A DNA stretch of 64,000 nt from UBA5009 sp038043185 (GCA_038043185.1 JBBTCO010000003.1:1-64000), one strand, 5' to 3'; positions 8,629 through 17,642 are shown, counted from the stretch's first letter. The notes: generated from the letters alone by a model not told the origin. Translations and numbers: made by a program.

Positions 8629-10730
8629 GGTCTTAAATAGTTACCTATTCTAGTAAAAATGTAGTTTTTAAGATCATTTTCTAATGGAGTCGTCCGTAAA
8701 CGAGCCATAGCCACAGTTGATCCATTAGAGATTTTATAAACAACCAAAGGAACAAGCTCTTCAACATGACTTTGAATTGGTGAACGAATTTTAACATTGA
8801 ATTCCATTTTATATTCGTCACGTGGAAAATCATGGAGCAAATAACCAGCTAACATTACAGTTTCTGCATCGCTGATTGTTTTTTGAACAAAGCCATCTTG
8901 TTCAGCTATTTCTTTGCCTTTTTGAAATGCGGCAAGTAGATCAGGATTTTTTGTAGCCGTCCCTGAACCTGAAATCAAACTTAAAACCTCATTACGAGTG
9001 GCAATGAAAGAAGAGCAGGGACCAGGTTTACAAGAAGCTAAATTAGCGTCAGAAGAAACAAAATCCATTAATAAAACTTCATTTGCGAAAAAACCAGCGT
9101 CGACGCTTTTACCCTTGCGAGTTGTTGCCACAACAGGAAAAGATTCGGGCAAAATACCCAATTGCGGAATTGATGGAAATTGAACACTGGCTTGGTTTAA
9201 GCTTCTTGCTCCTTTATAATGAAGAGCTAAATAATTAAAATATTCTTTCTTTGCTTTTTGTAATTCTAAATTCACCAAGCCAACGTCTTTCGCTGAAAGT
9301 GACGGGCCACCTCGAGCTTTTGATTTGTGATAATTTTCCCATGATTTTGATAGAGCTTGAAACCTTGTCTGAAGTTGATTCAACTTGGGATCCAAAGAAA
9401 TCTGGCGAGCATATTCTTCAGGAGTTACAGCCTGACTTAATGTTTTTAAATAGGGCTCAGTCCCTTTTGCTAGAATTAAATCATCAATTCCTACTTTAGC
9501 TCCATCAAAAGCATCAGGAAGGATCCCGACTTTAACCTGACTGAATCCAGCCTGTTTTATTTGTTGCGCAATAATATAAGCGGCTCTTTGGCTATCTGTA
9601 ATACCATCCGTTCGCATTAAACCTTTACCGCGAGGATCACGATCCAATACAACTATAACTTCCTTGGGTTTGGCTTGAACAATGGCTTTTGCTAAATTGT
9701 TATCAAATTGAGTGATCCCAGGGATTCCTAAAGTTAAAATTCCAGTCGTTTGATTTGCTACTAAACATTTAAATTCACCCTCAGTGATTACAATTGTTTT
9801 TCCTTCAGCTTTATTTAAATTCCAAGCATTATAAAGAGTTTCATTCGGAGCGTATTCTCGATCAATCGAGCGATCCATTTGCCATCCGATATATTTTTTT
9901 CCGTCATCTCGTTTTTCAATGTTACGAGTTCTCCAAATGGGGATCCCGGACTGATTATTTGATGAAAAGTAAGGGATCTTGATCGATTCTTCCTTAGGGA
10001 TGTCATAAAAGGGTCGACCAGACTCATCGAATTTCATTAAACCCCATCCAGCGTCGCGCATTTGTGCCAAAGAATAACCGTTAGAGTTGGCCCACTGCTG
10101 AATAGAAATAATATTTTCACTGTAATAAGCTAAGCGTGCGACATCTTCCAAGCCTTCGGGCCAATTTCTTTTTTGAGCGAATTCTTTCAACTTTTTTTGG
10201 GCTTCTGGATTTTTCCTGAGATCAGATATCAATTTATTATTAATTTCTTCGATGACTTTCAATTCCTCAATGCTAAGCGCTCTTCCAAAAATATGAGAAC
10301 GCAGCTCTGTAAGCAATTCCTTAGAGCCAACTCCTATCTCAAGAATCTTACCATTTTCACCGACGGCAATATAATTCACGTTAGCCAAACGACGAAAATT
10401 TTCCTTCTGATAGCCAAAATCAATTTTTTTATAAATTTGTGTTCCTGAAGGCAAAGCTATCGTGGGGGAGTGACTGATTGAAAAGATCGTATCTTCATAG
10501 GCTTTCGCCTGAGTAGGAAAGCTTAAGTTTAACTGTCTTAAGTGAGAGGGGGGTCTAAATTGAAATGGCTGTTTAAGTCTTAAATCCGTTGAATTTCTTA
10601 ATGAAAGAACTGTTTGTTGCCAGGACTCGTGCTCGTTTAAAAAAACTTTATCGCAACTCAAATCCCCCTTTGCAGAAAGGATTGGCAGTAAGAATAAAAA
10701 TAAGAGGAGTGAAAAGCTTTTGTTCAACAT
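8625..10730 (-). CDS. exported protein with a DUF3854/Toprim-like domain
   Basis: 701 aa. Residues 1-20 form a signal peptide, followed by DLSCDKVF. Residues about 310-420 resemble the Toprim-type DUF3854 domain of plasmid and phage primases: VITEGEFKCL with Glu317, GIPGI, VVLDRDPRGKG with Asp363/Asp365, and KVGIDDLI. Residues 250-300 (IPYFSSNNQSGIPIWRTRN, GWQMDRS) are the stretch that precedes this domain in DUF3854 proteins. The C-terminal 270 residues match nothing I recognise and contain a short coiled segment. Export of a Toprim protein is odd, because the fold normally works on DNA in the cytoplasm. The gene overlaps the exported EEP nuclease gene by 4 bases. The domain call is fairly firm; the activity is unknown. 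Confidence 0.8.
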   Translation of the reverse strand: MLNKSFSLLLFLFLLPILSAKGDLSCDKVFLNEHESWQQTVLSLRNSTDLRLKQPFQFRPPSHLRQLNLSFPTQAKAYEDTIFSISHSPTIALPSGTQIYKKIDFGYQKENFRRLANVNYIAVGENGKILEIGVGSKELLTELRSHIFGRALSIEELKVIEEINNKLISDLRKNPEAQKKLKEFAQKRNWPEGLEDVARLAYYSENIISIQQWANSNGYSLAQMRDAGWGLMKFDESGRPFYDIPKEESIKIPYFSSNNQSGIPIWRTRNIEKRDDGKKYIGWQMDRSIDREYAPNETLYNAWNLNKAEGKTIVITEGEFKCLVANQTTGILTLGIPGITQFDNNLAKAIVQAKPKEVIVVLDRDPRGKGLMRTDGITDSQRAAYIIAQQIKQAGFSQVKVGILPDAFDGAKVGIDDLILAKGTEPYLKTLSQAVTPEEYARQISLDPKLNQLQTRFQALSKSWENYHKSKARGGPSLSAKDVGLVNLELQKAKKEYFNYLALHYKGARSLNQASVQFPSIPQLGILPESFPVVATTRKGKSVDAGFFANEVLLMDFVSSDANLASCKPGPCSSFIATRNEVLSLISGSGTATKNPDLLAAFQKGKEIAEQDGFVQKTISDAETVMLAGYLLHDFPRDEYKMEFNVKIRSPIQSHVEELVPLVVYKISNGSTVAMARLRTTPLENDLKNYIFTRIGNYLRP

Positions 10731-10874
10731 ATTTTCCTTCTAGCAATGAAATGCAAATAGATGTCCTTCTGGAGGTTTATGGGTTGGCTTTGAGGTTGTA
10801 AAAAGCTTGTAAAAACAATTAGAGCTAACAACTGTCTAAAAGTTTGACGAAACCAAAAGTTAATACAGGCAACT

Positions 10875-11325
10875 TAAACCCATAATATTTCCCATTCTCC
10901 GGCTGATAGCCCCTTCAGTCTCAGCTTTCGATAAGGAATATTCCCCAAAGCTTCTTGCTCGTTAAGCCTGACATAACTTGCGACCGTCCGATACGCCTTC
11001 CAGCCACGGATAACCCGAGTGAAGGGTCTGTATCTCCATAGTTTTTTGGATTTTTTTGTGTTTCTTTGGTGTCGACGGGGGATCGGTCACCTTTTTCTTT
11101 TGATTTAAATCCAGTGCAAAATTTAATAAACCATTTTTTTGAAATTGCTGAGCTATTTGTCCTGTGACGACTCGAAAAAAGCTTTGGTAATCTGTTCTGC
11201 GGCTGGCCCGAATTAAAAAATGGACCAGTAAGCTCGGTTGAATCAAAGCGAATAACTAGGTGGAGAAGAGACGACCCTCGAATGGAAGTCTTATTGTCGA
11301 TGAATTTGAATCTATGAGAATGCAT
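10875..11325 (-). pseudogene. decayed Y1 (REP-associated type) transposase
   Basis: Three successive minus-strand reading frames spell a broken transposase. First comes SSLLHLVIR (about 11260). A second frame gives VHFLIRASRRTDYQSFFRVV and then TGQIAQ (about 11225-11130). The last gives FTRVIRGWKAYRTVASYVRLN and then EQEALGNIPYRK (about 11030-10930), ending at a TAA at 10875. The order matches the LHL, HLHxLxR, QNFxRxxxGxIA and YSRVV...Y..xNxxEA(L)G pattern of Y1 transposases related to REP-associated ones. The text between the first two motifs is missing, so there is a deletion as well as frameshifts. The rest of 10731-11407 shows no gene. Confidence 0.7.
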
Positions 11326-11407
11326 TTATTGTTTTACAGACTACGCCACGCATTATTATCTAAGATTCACAGTGACCTTTAAAAAAAACCTCTCATATCA
11401 TAAGGAT

Positions 11408-12385
11408 ATGAAAAAATATTTATTTATAATCACTTTGGGATTTTCATTTTTCAGTTTTGCAATGCAAAAAAAACCAACCAACAAAACGACTCAAATCCCC
11501 ACCACTCAGCAGATCCGACAAGAGCGACCGACGAGCCAAATTTATAGCTTTGAAGCTCCAGAACAAGGCGAGTTTCAAACACGAATGGATCTTGGTTTAC
11601 TGACTGGCACCTTAAAGTTTTCTACCGAAATTCAAACTCAACGAATCGAAGGAATCGATACTTATTTTTCTGCTTCCTATGGCCTTACTGATGTTCTTTC
11701 TATAGGAGCTCGCGGTTCCTATTTGAATTCATCCAGCGGTGGGACAGTTGCAAATACAAGTAGAGCTAGCGCAAGTAAAGCTGGCCTGGGGGACCCAGAA
11801 ATATTTTTAACTACAAGAGTTAATCCTGGTCGCATGCAACTGTATTTAATGATGATCGCCGGGATAATGGCCTCAGATTTTGAAGTTGATAATCTACGGG
11901 GAAGTACAACAAACTCGAGTGGCGCCTATTATGTTGAGCCTAAGTTTTCAACAAGCATAACCATGGGCTCATTTTTATTGGGCGGCTCTGCCAGCTATCG
12001 CTATCATTTCAATCGTCAAGTTTCTATAATTAGCAGCTCTGGAACTGAATCACTTCGTTTAGATCCAGGGAATCGTATTCGTGCAAGTATCAATTCGGAA
12101 GTTCTAACTTCGTACCCTTTTGGTTTCGAAATAGAATACCTTTTGCAGGATCGTTATGAAGCTTTTTCCCTCTCGACTCCCGGTGGACAAAAACTGACAT
12201 TTGGAAATACCACAATATTGGGAGCATCAGCTTATATAAGATTTTTAACAGATATGGGTTTTGGCAACTTTGAGCTTGTTCCTTGGATAAGCTATCAAAC
12301 AAATGTCGGCAAAAAACGAGGAACTGCTAATGTCGAGGACGACCAGTTGATGACATTTATATTGAAACTTCAGATGATGTTTTAA
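11408..12385 (+). CDS. predicted outer-membrane beta-barrel protein
   Basis: 325 aa. ATG 11408 is chosen over the in-frame GTG 11372 because AAGGAT lies just upstream and the protein then begins with a signal peptide (MKKYLFIITLGFSFFSFA). The rest alternates short polar and hydrophobic strands with Gly and aromatic residues (YFSASYGLTDVLSIGARGSY, FLLGGSASYRYHF, FELVPWISYQ) and ends in Phe (ILKLQMMF), as barrel proteins do. No specific porin or transporter family is recognisable. Its 3' end overlaps the convergent ttcA by 29 bp. Confidence 0.75.
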   Translation: MKKYLFIITLGFSFFSFAMQKKPTNKTTQIPTTQQIRQERPTSQIYSFEAPEQGEFQTRMDLGLLTGTLKFSTEIQTQRIEGIDTYFSASYGLTDVLSIGARGSYLNSSSGGTVANTSRASASKAGLGDPEIFLTTRVNPGRMQLYLMMIAGIMASDFEVDNLRGSTTNSSGAYYVEPKFSTSITMGSFLLGGSASYRYHFNRQVSIISSSGTESLRLDPGNRIRASINSEVLTSYPFGFEIEYLLQDRYEAFSLSTPGGQKLTFGNTTILGASAYIRFLTDMGFGNFELVPWISYQTNVGKKRGTANVEDDQLMTFILKLQMMF

Positions 12386-13172
12386 GATTATCCTGTGCCG
12401 GTTCTGCTTTTAATTCTTTAAAATTTTGCAAATTGTGATCAAGCAGCTGAGTTGGTTTAATATTGCCCAGCGCTTTAATGATAGAAGCTCCAATATGCGG
12501 AATTTCTTTTTCTAGATCTTTAACTAAATTTTTTATTTTTTTGCGTTTAAGTCCCTCTTGCGAACCACAAAGATTGCAGGGAATAATTGGGAAATCCCAT
12601 TCGCTCGCCAATTCAATAATTTCTTTTTCAGCCACATAACAAAGAGGTCGAATCAAAATATTTCGACCGTCATCCGATTTTAATTTCGCCGGCATGCTGG
12701 CTAAATTTCCGGTGTAAAAAAGATTAAGCAGGGTGGTTTCAATCAGATCATCACGATGATGTCCCAATACAATTTTGGAAAAACTATGATCAAAAGCAAA
12801 ATCATACAAAATAGCGCGTCGTAAGCGAGAACAAAGTGAGCAGTAGGCAGAGCCATCGGTGATTTTTTCTTTAACGATGGAATAAGTGTCTTTTTCAACT
12901 ACATTAAGTTTTATTCCTAAACTTTCAACCCAGGGTTGAAAGTCCTTCAAAGAAAATCCCGGTTGTTTTTGGTCCAAGATGGCCGCTTCTAGTGTAAAAT
13001 TAATTTCTGCCCGTCGTTGGATTTCCTGAAGAAGAACCAGCAAAAGGCTGGAATCTTTTCCTCCGGATACACAGACCATCACTTTATCGCCTTCTTCAAT
13101 CATATTGAAGTCCGACAAAGCACGAACAATTTCTTTTCTTATTTTTTTTGCTTTATCTGATTCAAGATTCAT
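12357..13172 (-). CDS. ttcA: tRNA 2-thiocytidine biosynthesis protein TtcA
   Basis: Thiolates C32 of certain tRNAs using an Fe-S cluster and ATP. It is 271 aa. It carries the PP-loop VCVSGGKDSS (near residue 33), the CSLC motif followed by RLRR, GHHRDDLIET, and the second cysteine pair PCNLCGSQ, which together identify TtcA. It lies 7 nt after the MscS-like gene on the same strand, so the two are probably co-transcribed. The end overlaps the barrel-protein gene by 29 bp in convergent orientation. Confidence 0.92.
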   Translation of the reverse strand: MNLESDKAKKIRKEIVRALSDFNMIEEGDKVMVCVSGGKDSSLLLVLLQEIQRRAEINFTLEAAILDQKQPGFSLKDFQPWVESLGIKLNVVEKDTYSIVKEKITDGSAYCSLCSRLRRAILYDFAFDHSFSKIVLGHHRDDLIETTLLNLFYTGNLASMPAKLKSDDGRNILIRPLCYVAEKEIIELASEWDFPIIPCNLCGSQEGLKRKKIKNLVKDLEKEIPHIGASIIKALGNIKPTQLLDHNLQNFKELKAEPAQDNLKTSSEVSI

Positions 13173-13179
13173 AGATTAT

Positions 13180-14217
13180 TTAGGCCTCGGTTTTGGAATA
13201 CTCGACATAGGGACGTGCGAGCGATATAGCACTTTTTTGTAAATCTTCAATCCCTTTTCGCAAAACCTTATCACCAATCACGTATTGTAATCCATAAGAA
13301 TCGATAAAATAAACAAGCTTAAAGCTGATGGCATTATCATTAGTTTCACTGACATAAGCCAGGGGAGCGGGAATACCGCGGACTTCGGGTATATCTGAAA
13401 TCGAGCGTTCTAAAATTTCTTTAACTTGATCAAAAGGCGAATTCAATTTCACGCGAAAGACTTGGCTGCGAATAATCGGTTGATCCGGAGGCGAAAAATT
13501 TGAAATTTGCGCCGTCGCAATCGCGCGATTAGGCATAGTGATTAATTCATCGGAATGCCCCATTAAGGTTGTCGAACGCCAAGAAATTTCTTTCACTTGT
13601 CCGACGGTTTTTTGCATACCTTGGGTTATTTCTAACCAATCGCCAATTTCAAATGACTTATCAATTTGTAAACTGACCCCCGCAAATAAATTTCCCAAGG
13701 TGTCCTGAAGTGCCAAGCCAAGAACGATTGAAAATGCGGCCGAAGTCGCCAACAGCGGGCCCAATTGAATTCCAAAAATACGAGAGCCACTCCAAAATAA
13801 CAAAATGGTCGATAACAGGAGCGAAAAAATATTCACGATCAACAAGGGCACTCCGGCGCGCATCGAACTCATGAACATGTACAATAAAACCAATAGACGA
13901 CAAGATTTTACGAATACAAAAAGTCCCCAAAAGAAGCTGACCATAGCAATATAGGGTTTGATGCGAATAAATCCGCTCCACTGATCTTGGGATTCGTTCA
14001 GGATTATATAGATGAAAAATAATAATGAGAGCGCCAAGAAATTACGGAAAAGCCCACGAAAGTGAGTTTGAATAATGCGATGTCTTTCTTCGCTCACTTC
14101 TTGCAAAAATAATTTATAAAATAACCAAGTCACAAGGATCAATGAAAAAATAAGAATGAAAGGCTCGAAGTCTAAAAGACTGTAGAGCATTTGTGTTTGT
14201 ATGATTTTTTCTTCCAT
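13180..14217 (-). CDS. MscS-family mechanosensitive channel
   Basis: 345 aa. An N-terminal block of four or so membrane segments precedes the MscS pore helix and beta domain: LGLALQDTLGNLFAGVSLQID, then FEIGDWLEI, GQVKEISWRSTTL and ELITMPNRAI. The C-terminal alpha-beta domain follows (VKLNSPFDQVKEILERS). Expected role: a stretch-gated channel of the inner membrane that releases solutes on osmotic downshift. The start ATG 14217 is the first in frame. It is the first gene of a two-gene minus-strand unit with ttcA. Confidence 0.9.
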   Translation of the reverse strand: MEEKIIQTQMLYSLLDFEPFILIFSLILVTWLFYKLFLQEVSEERHRIIQTHFRGLFRNFLALSLLFFIYIILNESQDQWSGFIRIKPYIAMVSFFWGLFVFVKSCRLLVLLYMFMSSMRAGVPLLIVNIFSLLLSTILLFWSGSRIFGIQLGPLLATSAAFSIVLGLALQDTLGNLFAGVSLQIDKSFEIGDWLEITQGMQKTVGQVKEISWRSTTLMGHSDELITMPNRAIATAQISNFSPPDQPIIRSQVFRVKLNSPFDQVKEILERSISDIPEVRGIPAPLAYVSETNDNAISFKLVYFIDSYGLQYVIGDKVLRKGIEDLQKSAISLARPYVEYSKTEA

Positions 14218-14246
14218 TTCATTATTGAAGCAGGAACAGGACTTTA

Positions 14247-14305
14247 GGTCTAGATTTGTGTGTTTTGGCTTAGAGCAAGGTCTAGATCTTAATCCTTTGG
14301 TCTAG
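14247..14305. promoter_or_regulatory. three GGTCTAG repeats in the mscS-like / 695-aa divergent region
   Basis: GGTCTAG occurs at 14247, 14279 and 14299 in the 184-bp gap between divergent genes; the first two read GGTCTAGAT. CTAG is often rare in bacterial genomes, so three copies in 59 bp may be operator sites. The binding factor is unknown. Confidence 0.35.
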
Positions 14306-14401
14306 CTTCAGAAAGGAATTTTGCACACAAAGTACGGATCTTATTTGAGTATTTTAAAAAAGGACCGATTGAGATACTGAAGAAATAGGTGAGGTGTTTT
14401 T

Positions 14402-16489
14402 ATGAAAGCAAAAAGATTTTTAACTGATATTAAATTCTTTCGCTTTGGTTTTTTCTTGTCATTGATTTCTATGCTTGTGATTGTCACCGGCCCACTGGCT
14501 TTGGCAGAACAGACAAAAAATCAGCAAAAAGAAGCCATCAACATGTTTATGAAAGAATCCGGTCTTGCCAACAACAAAAACCTGACGATGGGTGAAGTGT
14601 GGAAAAATATCCGCAAAAATTTCCCCGCAGAAATGCAAGCCAAATTGGATCTGCCATTTGCAATATATAAAGATGAAAAGTTTCCTCAAATTGATTTTTC
14701 AGAATTGAAAGACTCAAAAGGAAATGACGTTCTAGCAATGAACGTTTCGGATGGCGGCGATACGGCGCGAGTCGAAATTCTAGGCAAAGATGATGTCTTC
14801 ATGAAATTCAACGGAAAACCCATTTCTGCCAATGAGCTTCGTGATTTAAACGCCTTTGCAAATAAAATTAAAGATGAAAAAATTGTAAAAAAAGATGAAG
14901 AAAAATATAAAAGAGCTCTTCTTAGTCAGCCCACGGTTCCGACCTACGAACAATGGAAAATCATGAGCCCGTACGAGCGAGCGCATTTTATGGTCCTCTT
15001 TCGTTTGATGGTTCGTGAAACTCAAGAGGTCTTGGCTTTACATGAAGCCACGAAGCCCGCTTCTAAATCTTCTCAGCTTGAAAAAGAAATTGAAGTTTAT
15101 TTGAAATTATTGACTGGCGAAAATGCATTTGCAGCTGAGGATTACACTGATAATGTAAAAAATTTAGAAAGAAGTAAAAAGAGCCAAGAGGCATACGAGA
15201 AAAGGAAACAACAATCTGCTCAGCCGCAAGTCAGTGCCCAATCTAATGTTCCTCAAGACAAACCTGTTTCAAAGAAAAAGCCAGGACGCTCGGCTGAAAG
15301 CAATACTACCAACAAACGTAGCACTTACACTGCACCAACACGTAAAATTGCAGAAGGAGAGTATTGCATTATCGGTGGTTATCCTAATGGCAGAGTGACA
15401 TCAAAAGGCATTTGTACTTTAGGCTCGAACCCCAAACCTCAATTTACTAACAACTGTCCGTCTAAAGGAAAGCCTCAAATCTCGTGTAATCCTGTTCTCT
15501 ATGGTTATAATCGAAATGCAGGTGGTGGACCACTTTGTTTTCCATATGATGTAAACAATCCCGAGACCACTGTGGCTACAAGCAAATTTTGCGAAAATAA
15601 CTCCCTACTTCGTTCCGGTGTTGCTCAAGATTCTTATGATATGATTCAGTCTATTCTGAAAGAAAAAGGTGTACAGGAAAATGAATTAAACCTTTTTAAA
15701 ATCTCCAAGGATAGTGGAAAAGAAATTGTTACAGTTGAAAAAGCGGCTTACAACAAATACATGTTAGGGCCCGATGGTATTCTCGAAAGATTCGAGGCAG
15801 AAAAAAATCAAGCCATGGCTGTTTGTAGGAAAATAGAAGCCAATCCAAGTCATTATGAAAGAAAAGAGACCCGCCAACAAACTAAAGCCTGCGATACTTT
15901 AACAAAACGCGTGGTTAGTGTTGCGGAAGCAATGGCTTCGGTCCAAGAAGTTACTGCAGGACCCGCCACAGGTGTAATTGCCCAAGATCCTTGCCCTCCA
16001 ACAGCCGCCGTTTCTACCCCTGTTGTGACAAGCCCCGGTGATAACACTGGGGGGGTAAGTCTAAATACTACTCCTATAGCGACCGGCCCTGTATCTGGAC
16101 CACCCGTTAGACATACAGCACCGCCGAGTCCTAATACGGCCTGCATAGGTGCAGGAGCAGGTGGCGCAGCAGCGAGTAACACCTGCTCCGACGGTAAGCC
16201 ATGTGATGGAGAAGCAGTTACCAAAAGTGAAACAACAGAAAAAGACGACAAAAAAGGCTTCACATTACCTATGTGGGCAAAAACGAGCCTTGTCATTGGG
16301 GCTATTGCTGGATTCGCATTTCTTACTTGGTGGGGATTAAAGAAATTATTCAAAAGAAAGAATCCGGTGTACACGGCCCCCGCAACTAGCGTCGGCGGCG
16401 GAGTCGCAACGCCAATAACAACTCCAGTTATTACTCCCATTGAGGGGGGAACAGGGACTTCTTCGGCAACAGGCGGTGGCGTTAGATAA
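14402..16489 (+). CDS. large exported protein with C-terminal membrane anchor, unknown function
   Basis: 695 aa, starting at ATG 14402 with GGTGAGG upstream. A long N-terminal signal (hydrophobic core about residues 14-35, ending ALAEQ) is followed by a charged helical region. A Cys-containing segment (YCIIGGYPNG, GICTLG, NNCPSKG, ISCNPV, PLCFPYD) spans roughly residues 320-400. Then come a helical part, a Pro/Thr/Ala/Gly-rich stretch, a single membrane helix at about 628-646 (TSLVIGAIAGFAFLTWWGL) with a basic stop-transfer, and a 49-residue Thr/Gly-rich tail. The topology suggests a surface or periplasmic protein anchored near its C-terminus. I recognise no family. A strong terminator lies 70 bp after the stop, inside the convergent gene. 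Confidence 0.85.
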   Translation: MKAKRFLTDIKFFRFGFFLSLISMLVIVTGPLALAEQTKNQQKEAINMFMKESGLANNKNLTMGEVWKNIRKNFPAEMQAKLDLPFAIYKDEKFPQIDFSELKDSKGNDVLAMNVSDGGDTARVEILGKDDVFMKFNGKPISANELRDLNAFANKIKDEKIVKKDEEKYKRALLSQPTVPTYEQWKIMSPYERAHFMVLFRLMVRETQEVLALHEATKPASKSSQLEKEIEVYLKLLTGENAFAAEDYTDNVKNLERSKKSQEAYEKRKQQSAQPQVSAQSNVPQDKPVSKKKPGRSAESNTTNKRSTYTAPTRKIAEGEYCIIGGYPNGRVTSKGICTLGSNPKPQFTNNCPSKGKPQISCNPVLYGYNRNAGGGPLCFPYDVNNPETTVATSKFCENNSLLRSGVAQDSYDMIQSILKEKGVQENELNLFKISKDSGKEIVTVEKAAYNKYMLGPDGILERFEAEKNQAMAVCRKIEANPSHYERKETRQQTKACDTLTKRVVSVAEAMASVQEVTAGPATGVIAQDPCPPTAAVSTPVVTSPGDNTGGVSLNTTPIATGPVSGPPVRHTAPPSPNTACIGAGAGGAAASNTCSDGKPCDGEAVTKSETTEKDDKKGFTLPMWAKTSLVIGAIAGFAFLTWWGLKKLFKRKNPVYTAPATSVGGGVATPITTPVITPIEGGTGTSSATGGGVR

Positions 16490-16490
16490 T

Positions 16491-17642
16491 CTACTGCGAG
16501 GACAGCTGCCAAAAGCTGAGGATCTCGAAATGTTTTGTCTGAGGAAATTGATCAAATAAGGCTATTCTCTGCAAGGAATAGCCTTTTTCTTTTAAAATAC
16601 GAACATCTTTTTGCCAAGACTCTAAAAAACACGACATCAGAAAAATATCTTTCGGCCTGTTTAAAGAATAACTCAGTGGCTTTAAAAATTCGCCAAGACC
16701 CGAACGGGGAGGGTTTAAAATTAAAAAATCACAATCGCTAAAATCATAATTTGCAATCCGCTGAAAATCTTTAATGGCGATTTCTGTTTTTTCTTCCTGG
16801 CCGGTTCTTTTGAAATTTTCCTTAAGAGCAATTCCCCCTTGCTCATCAAAATCGACCGCGCAAAAGTGCACGGACTGATTTAAAAAGATTAAACTTAAAT
16901 TCCCGACACCGGCACCGAATTCAAGGGTCTTGCGAAATGTTTTATTTGCATAATGTTGTTCCAGAATTTCGCCCAAGATTAAATTGGCTTTACGACTGGG
17001 TTGAGTGAAGGATGAAACATAAGACAGCAGTGGGAAATTTTTTCCTTGAAAGCGAGTTTCAAACCATTCCTTCATTTCGGGGTCAACCAGTTTGAGTTTT
17101 CCGTCTCGATTAACCAAGACTTTTGATTTCTGACCAATCTCCACAAAGGCCATCTTCATTAAACTTCGCAAATGTGTTTGTTCCTCTAACAAATTCTTGA
17201 TGTCTTGATTAGCGAAGTCTAGCCACACACCACGCTGACCATCGACCCCAAGCCTTAGGCGAAAAGATCCCTTTTTTATCGGCCAGGAAATTTTTCGAAA
17301 ATTCAAATAAAACCGCAAAAGTTCAGGGGAAAGTTGTCCACATGTGTCTAAATCCTGGATTCTTCCTTGGTGCGAATCATAAAGGCCAAAGCGACCTTCT
17401 TCATAGACAAAATCCAAACGGTCTCGAAGTGCAAAATCCCCGGGAGAAATAAATTCAACCTGAGGGGAGCTTAAACCAAGTTTCGCCAGGGTTTCGGTCA
17501 TTTTTTTTATTTTAAAATCTTTTTGCTGCCCTAAATTTTGCCCTAAAAACTGACATCCTTGGCAGTGTGTTTTATGAGGGCAATCTCTTTGGCTTTCTAA
17601 ATTCAAAATTCCCCCATCTACAAGATTGACCAGCCTTAACAA
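16491..17642 (-). CDS. RNA 5-methyluridine methyltransferase, RlmC/RlmD/TrmA family
   Basis: SAM-dependent methylation of uridine C5 in rRNA or tRNA. It is 383 aa. The N-terminal cysteines in DCPHKTHCQGCQFLG form the usual Fe-S site. Then come FTQPSRKANLILGE, the SAM loop LEFGAGVGNLSLIFL, LNPPRSGLGEFL, the catalytic Cys in FLMSCFLES, and LFDQFPQTKHFE with the general-base Glu. I cannot tell from sequence whether the target is 23S rRNA or tRNA. The start is probably TTG 17642, since no ATG precedes the Fe-S motif. The gene faces the 695-aa gene and overlaps that gene's terminator near its own 3' end. Confidence 0.88.
   Translation of the reverse strand: MLRLVNLVDGGILNLESQRDCPHKTHCQGCQFLGQNLGQQKDFKIKKMTETLAKLGLSSPQVEFISPGDFALRDRLDFVYEEGRFGLYDSHQGRIQDLDTCGQLSPELLRFYLNFRKISWPIKKGSFRLRLGVDGQRGVWLDFANQDIKNLLEEQTHLRSLMKMAFVEIGQKSKVLVNRDGKLKLVDPEMKEWFETRFQGKNFPLLSYVSSFTQPSRKANLILGEILEQHYANKTFRKTLEFGAGVGNLSLIFLNQSVHFCAVDFDEQGGIALKENFKRTGQEEKTEIAIKDFQRIANYDFSDCDFLILNPPRSGLGEFLKPLSYSLNRPKDIFLMSCFLESWQKDVRILKEKGYSLQRIALFDQFPQTKHFEILSFWQLSSQ
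16558..16594 (+). terminator. Rho-independent terminator inside the convergent methyltransferase gene
   Basis: A perfect 10-bp stem AAGGCTATTC / GAATAGCCTT with an 8-nt loop is followed by TTTCTTTT. On the plus strand it ends the 695-aa gene. On the minus strand the same bases encode KGYSLQRIAL of the methyltransferase. Confidence 0.85.

Noticed and set aside
10921..11325. A 134-codon minus-strand frame as an intact gene
   Set aside because: It contains only part of the transposase pattern; the rest lies in other frames, so it is a decayed gene.
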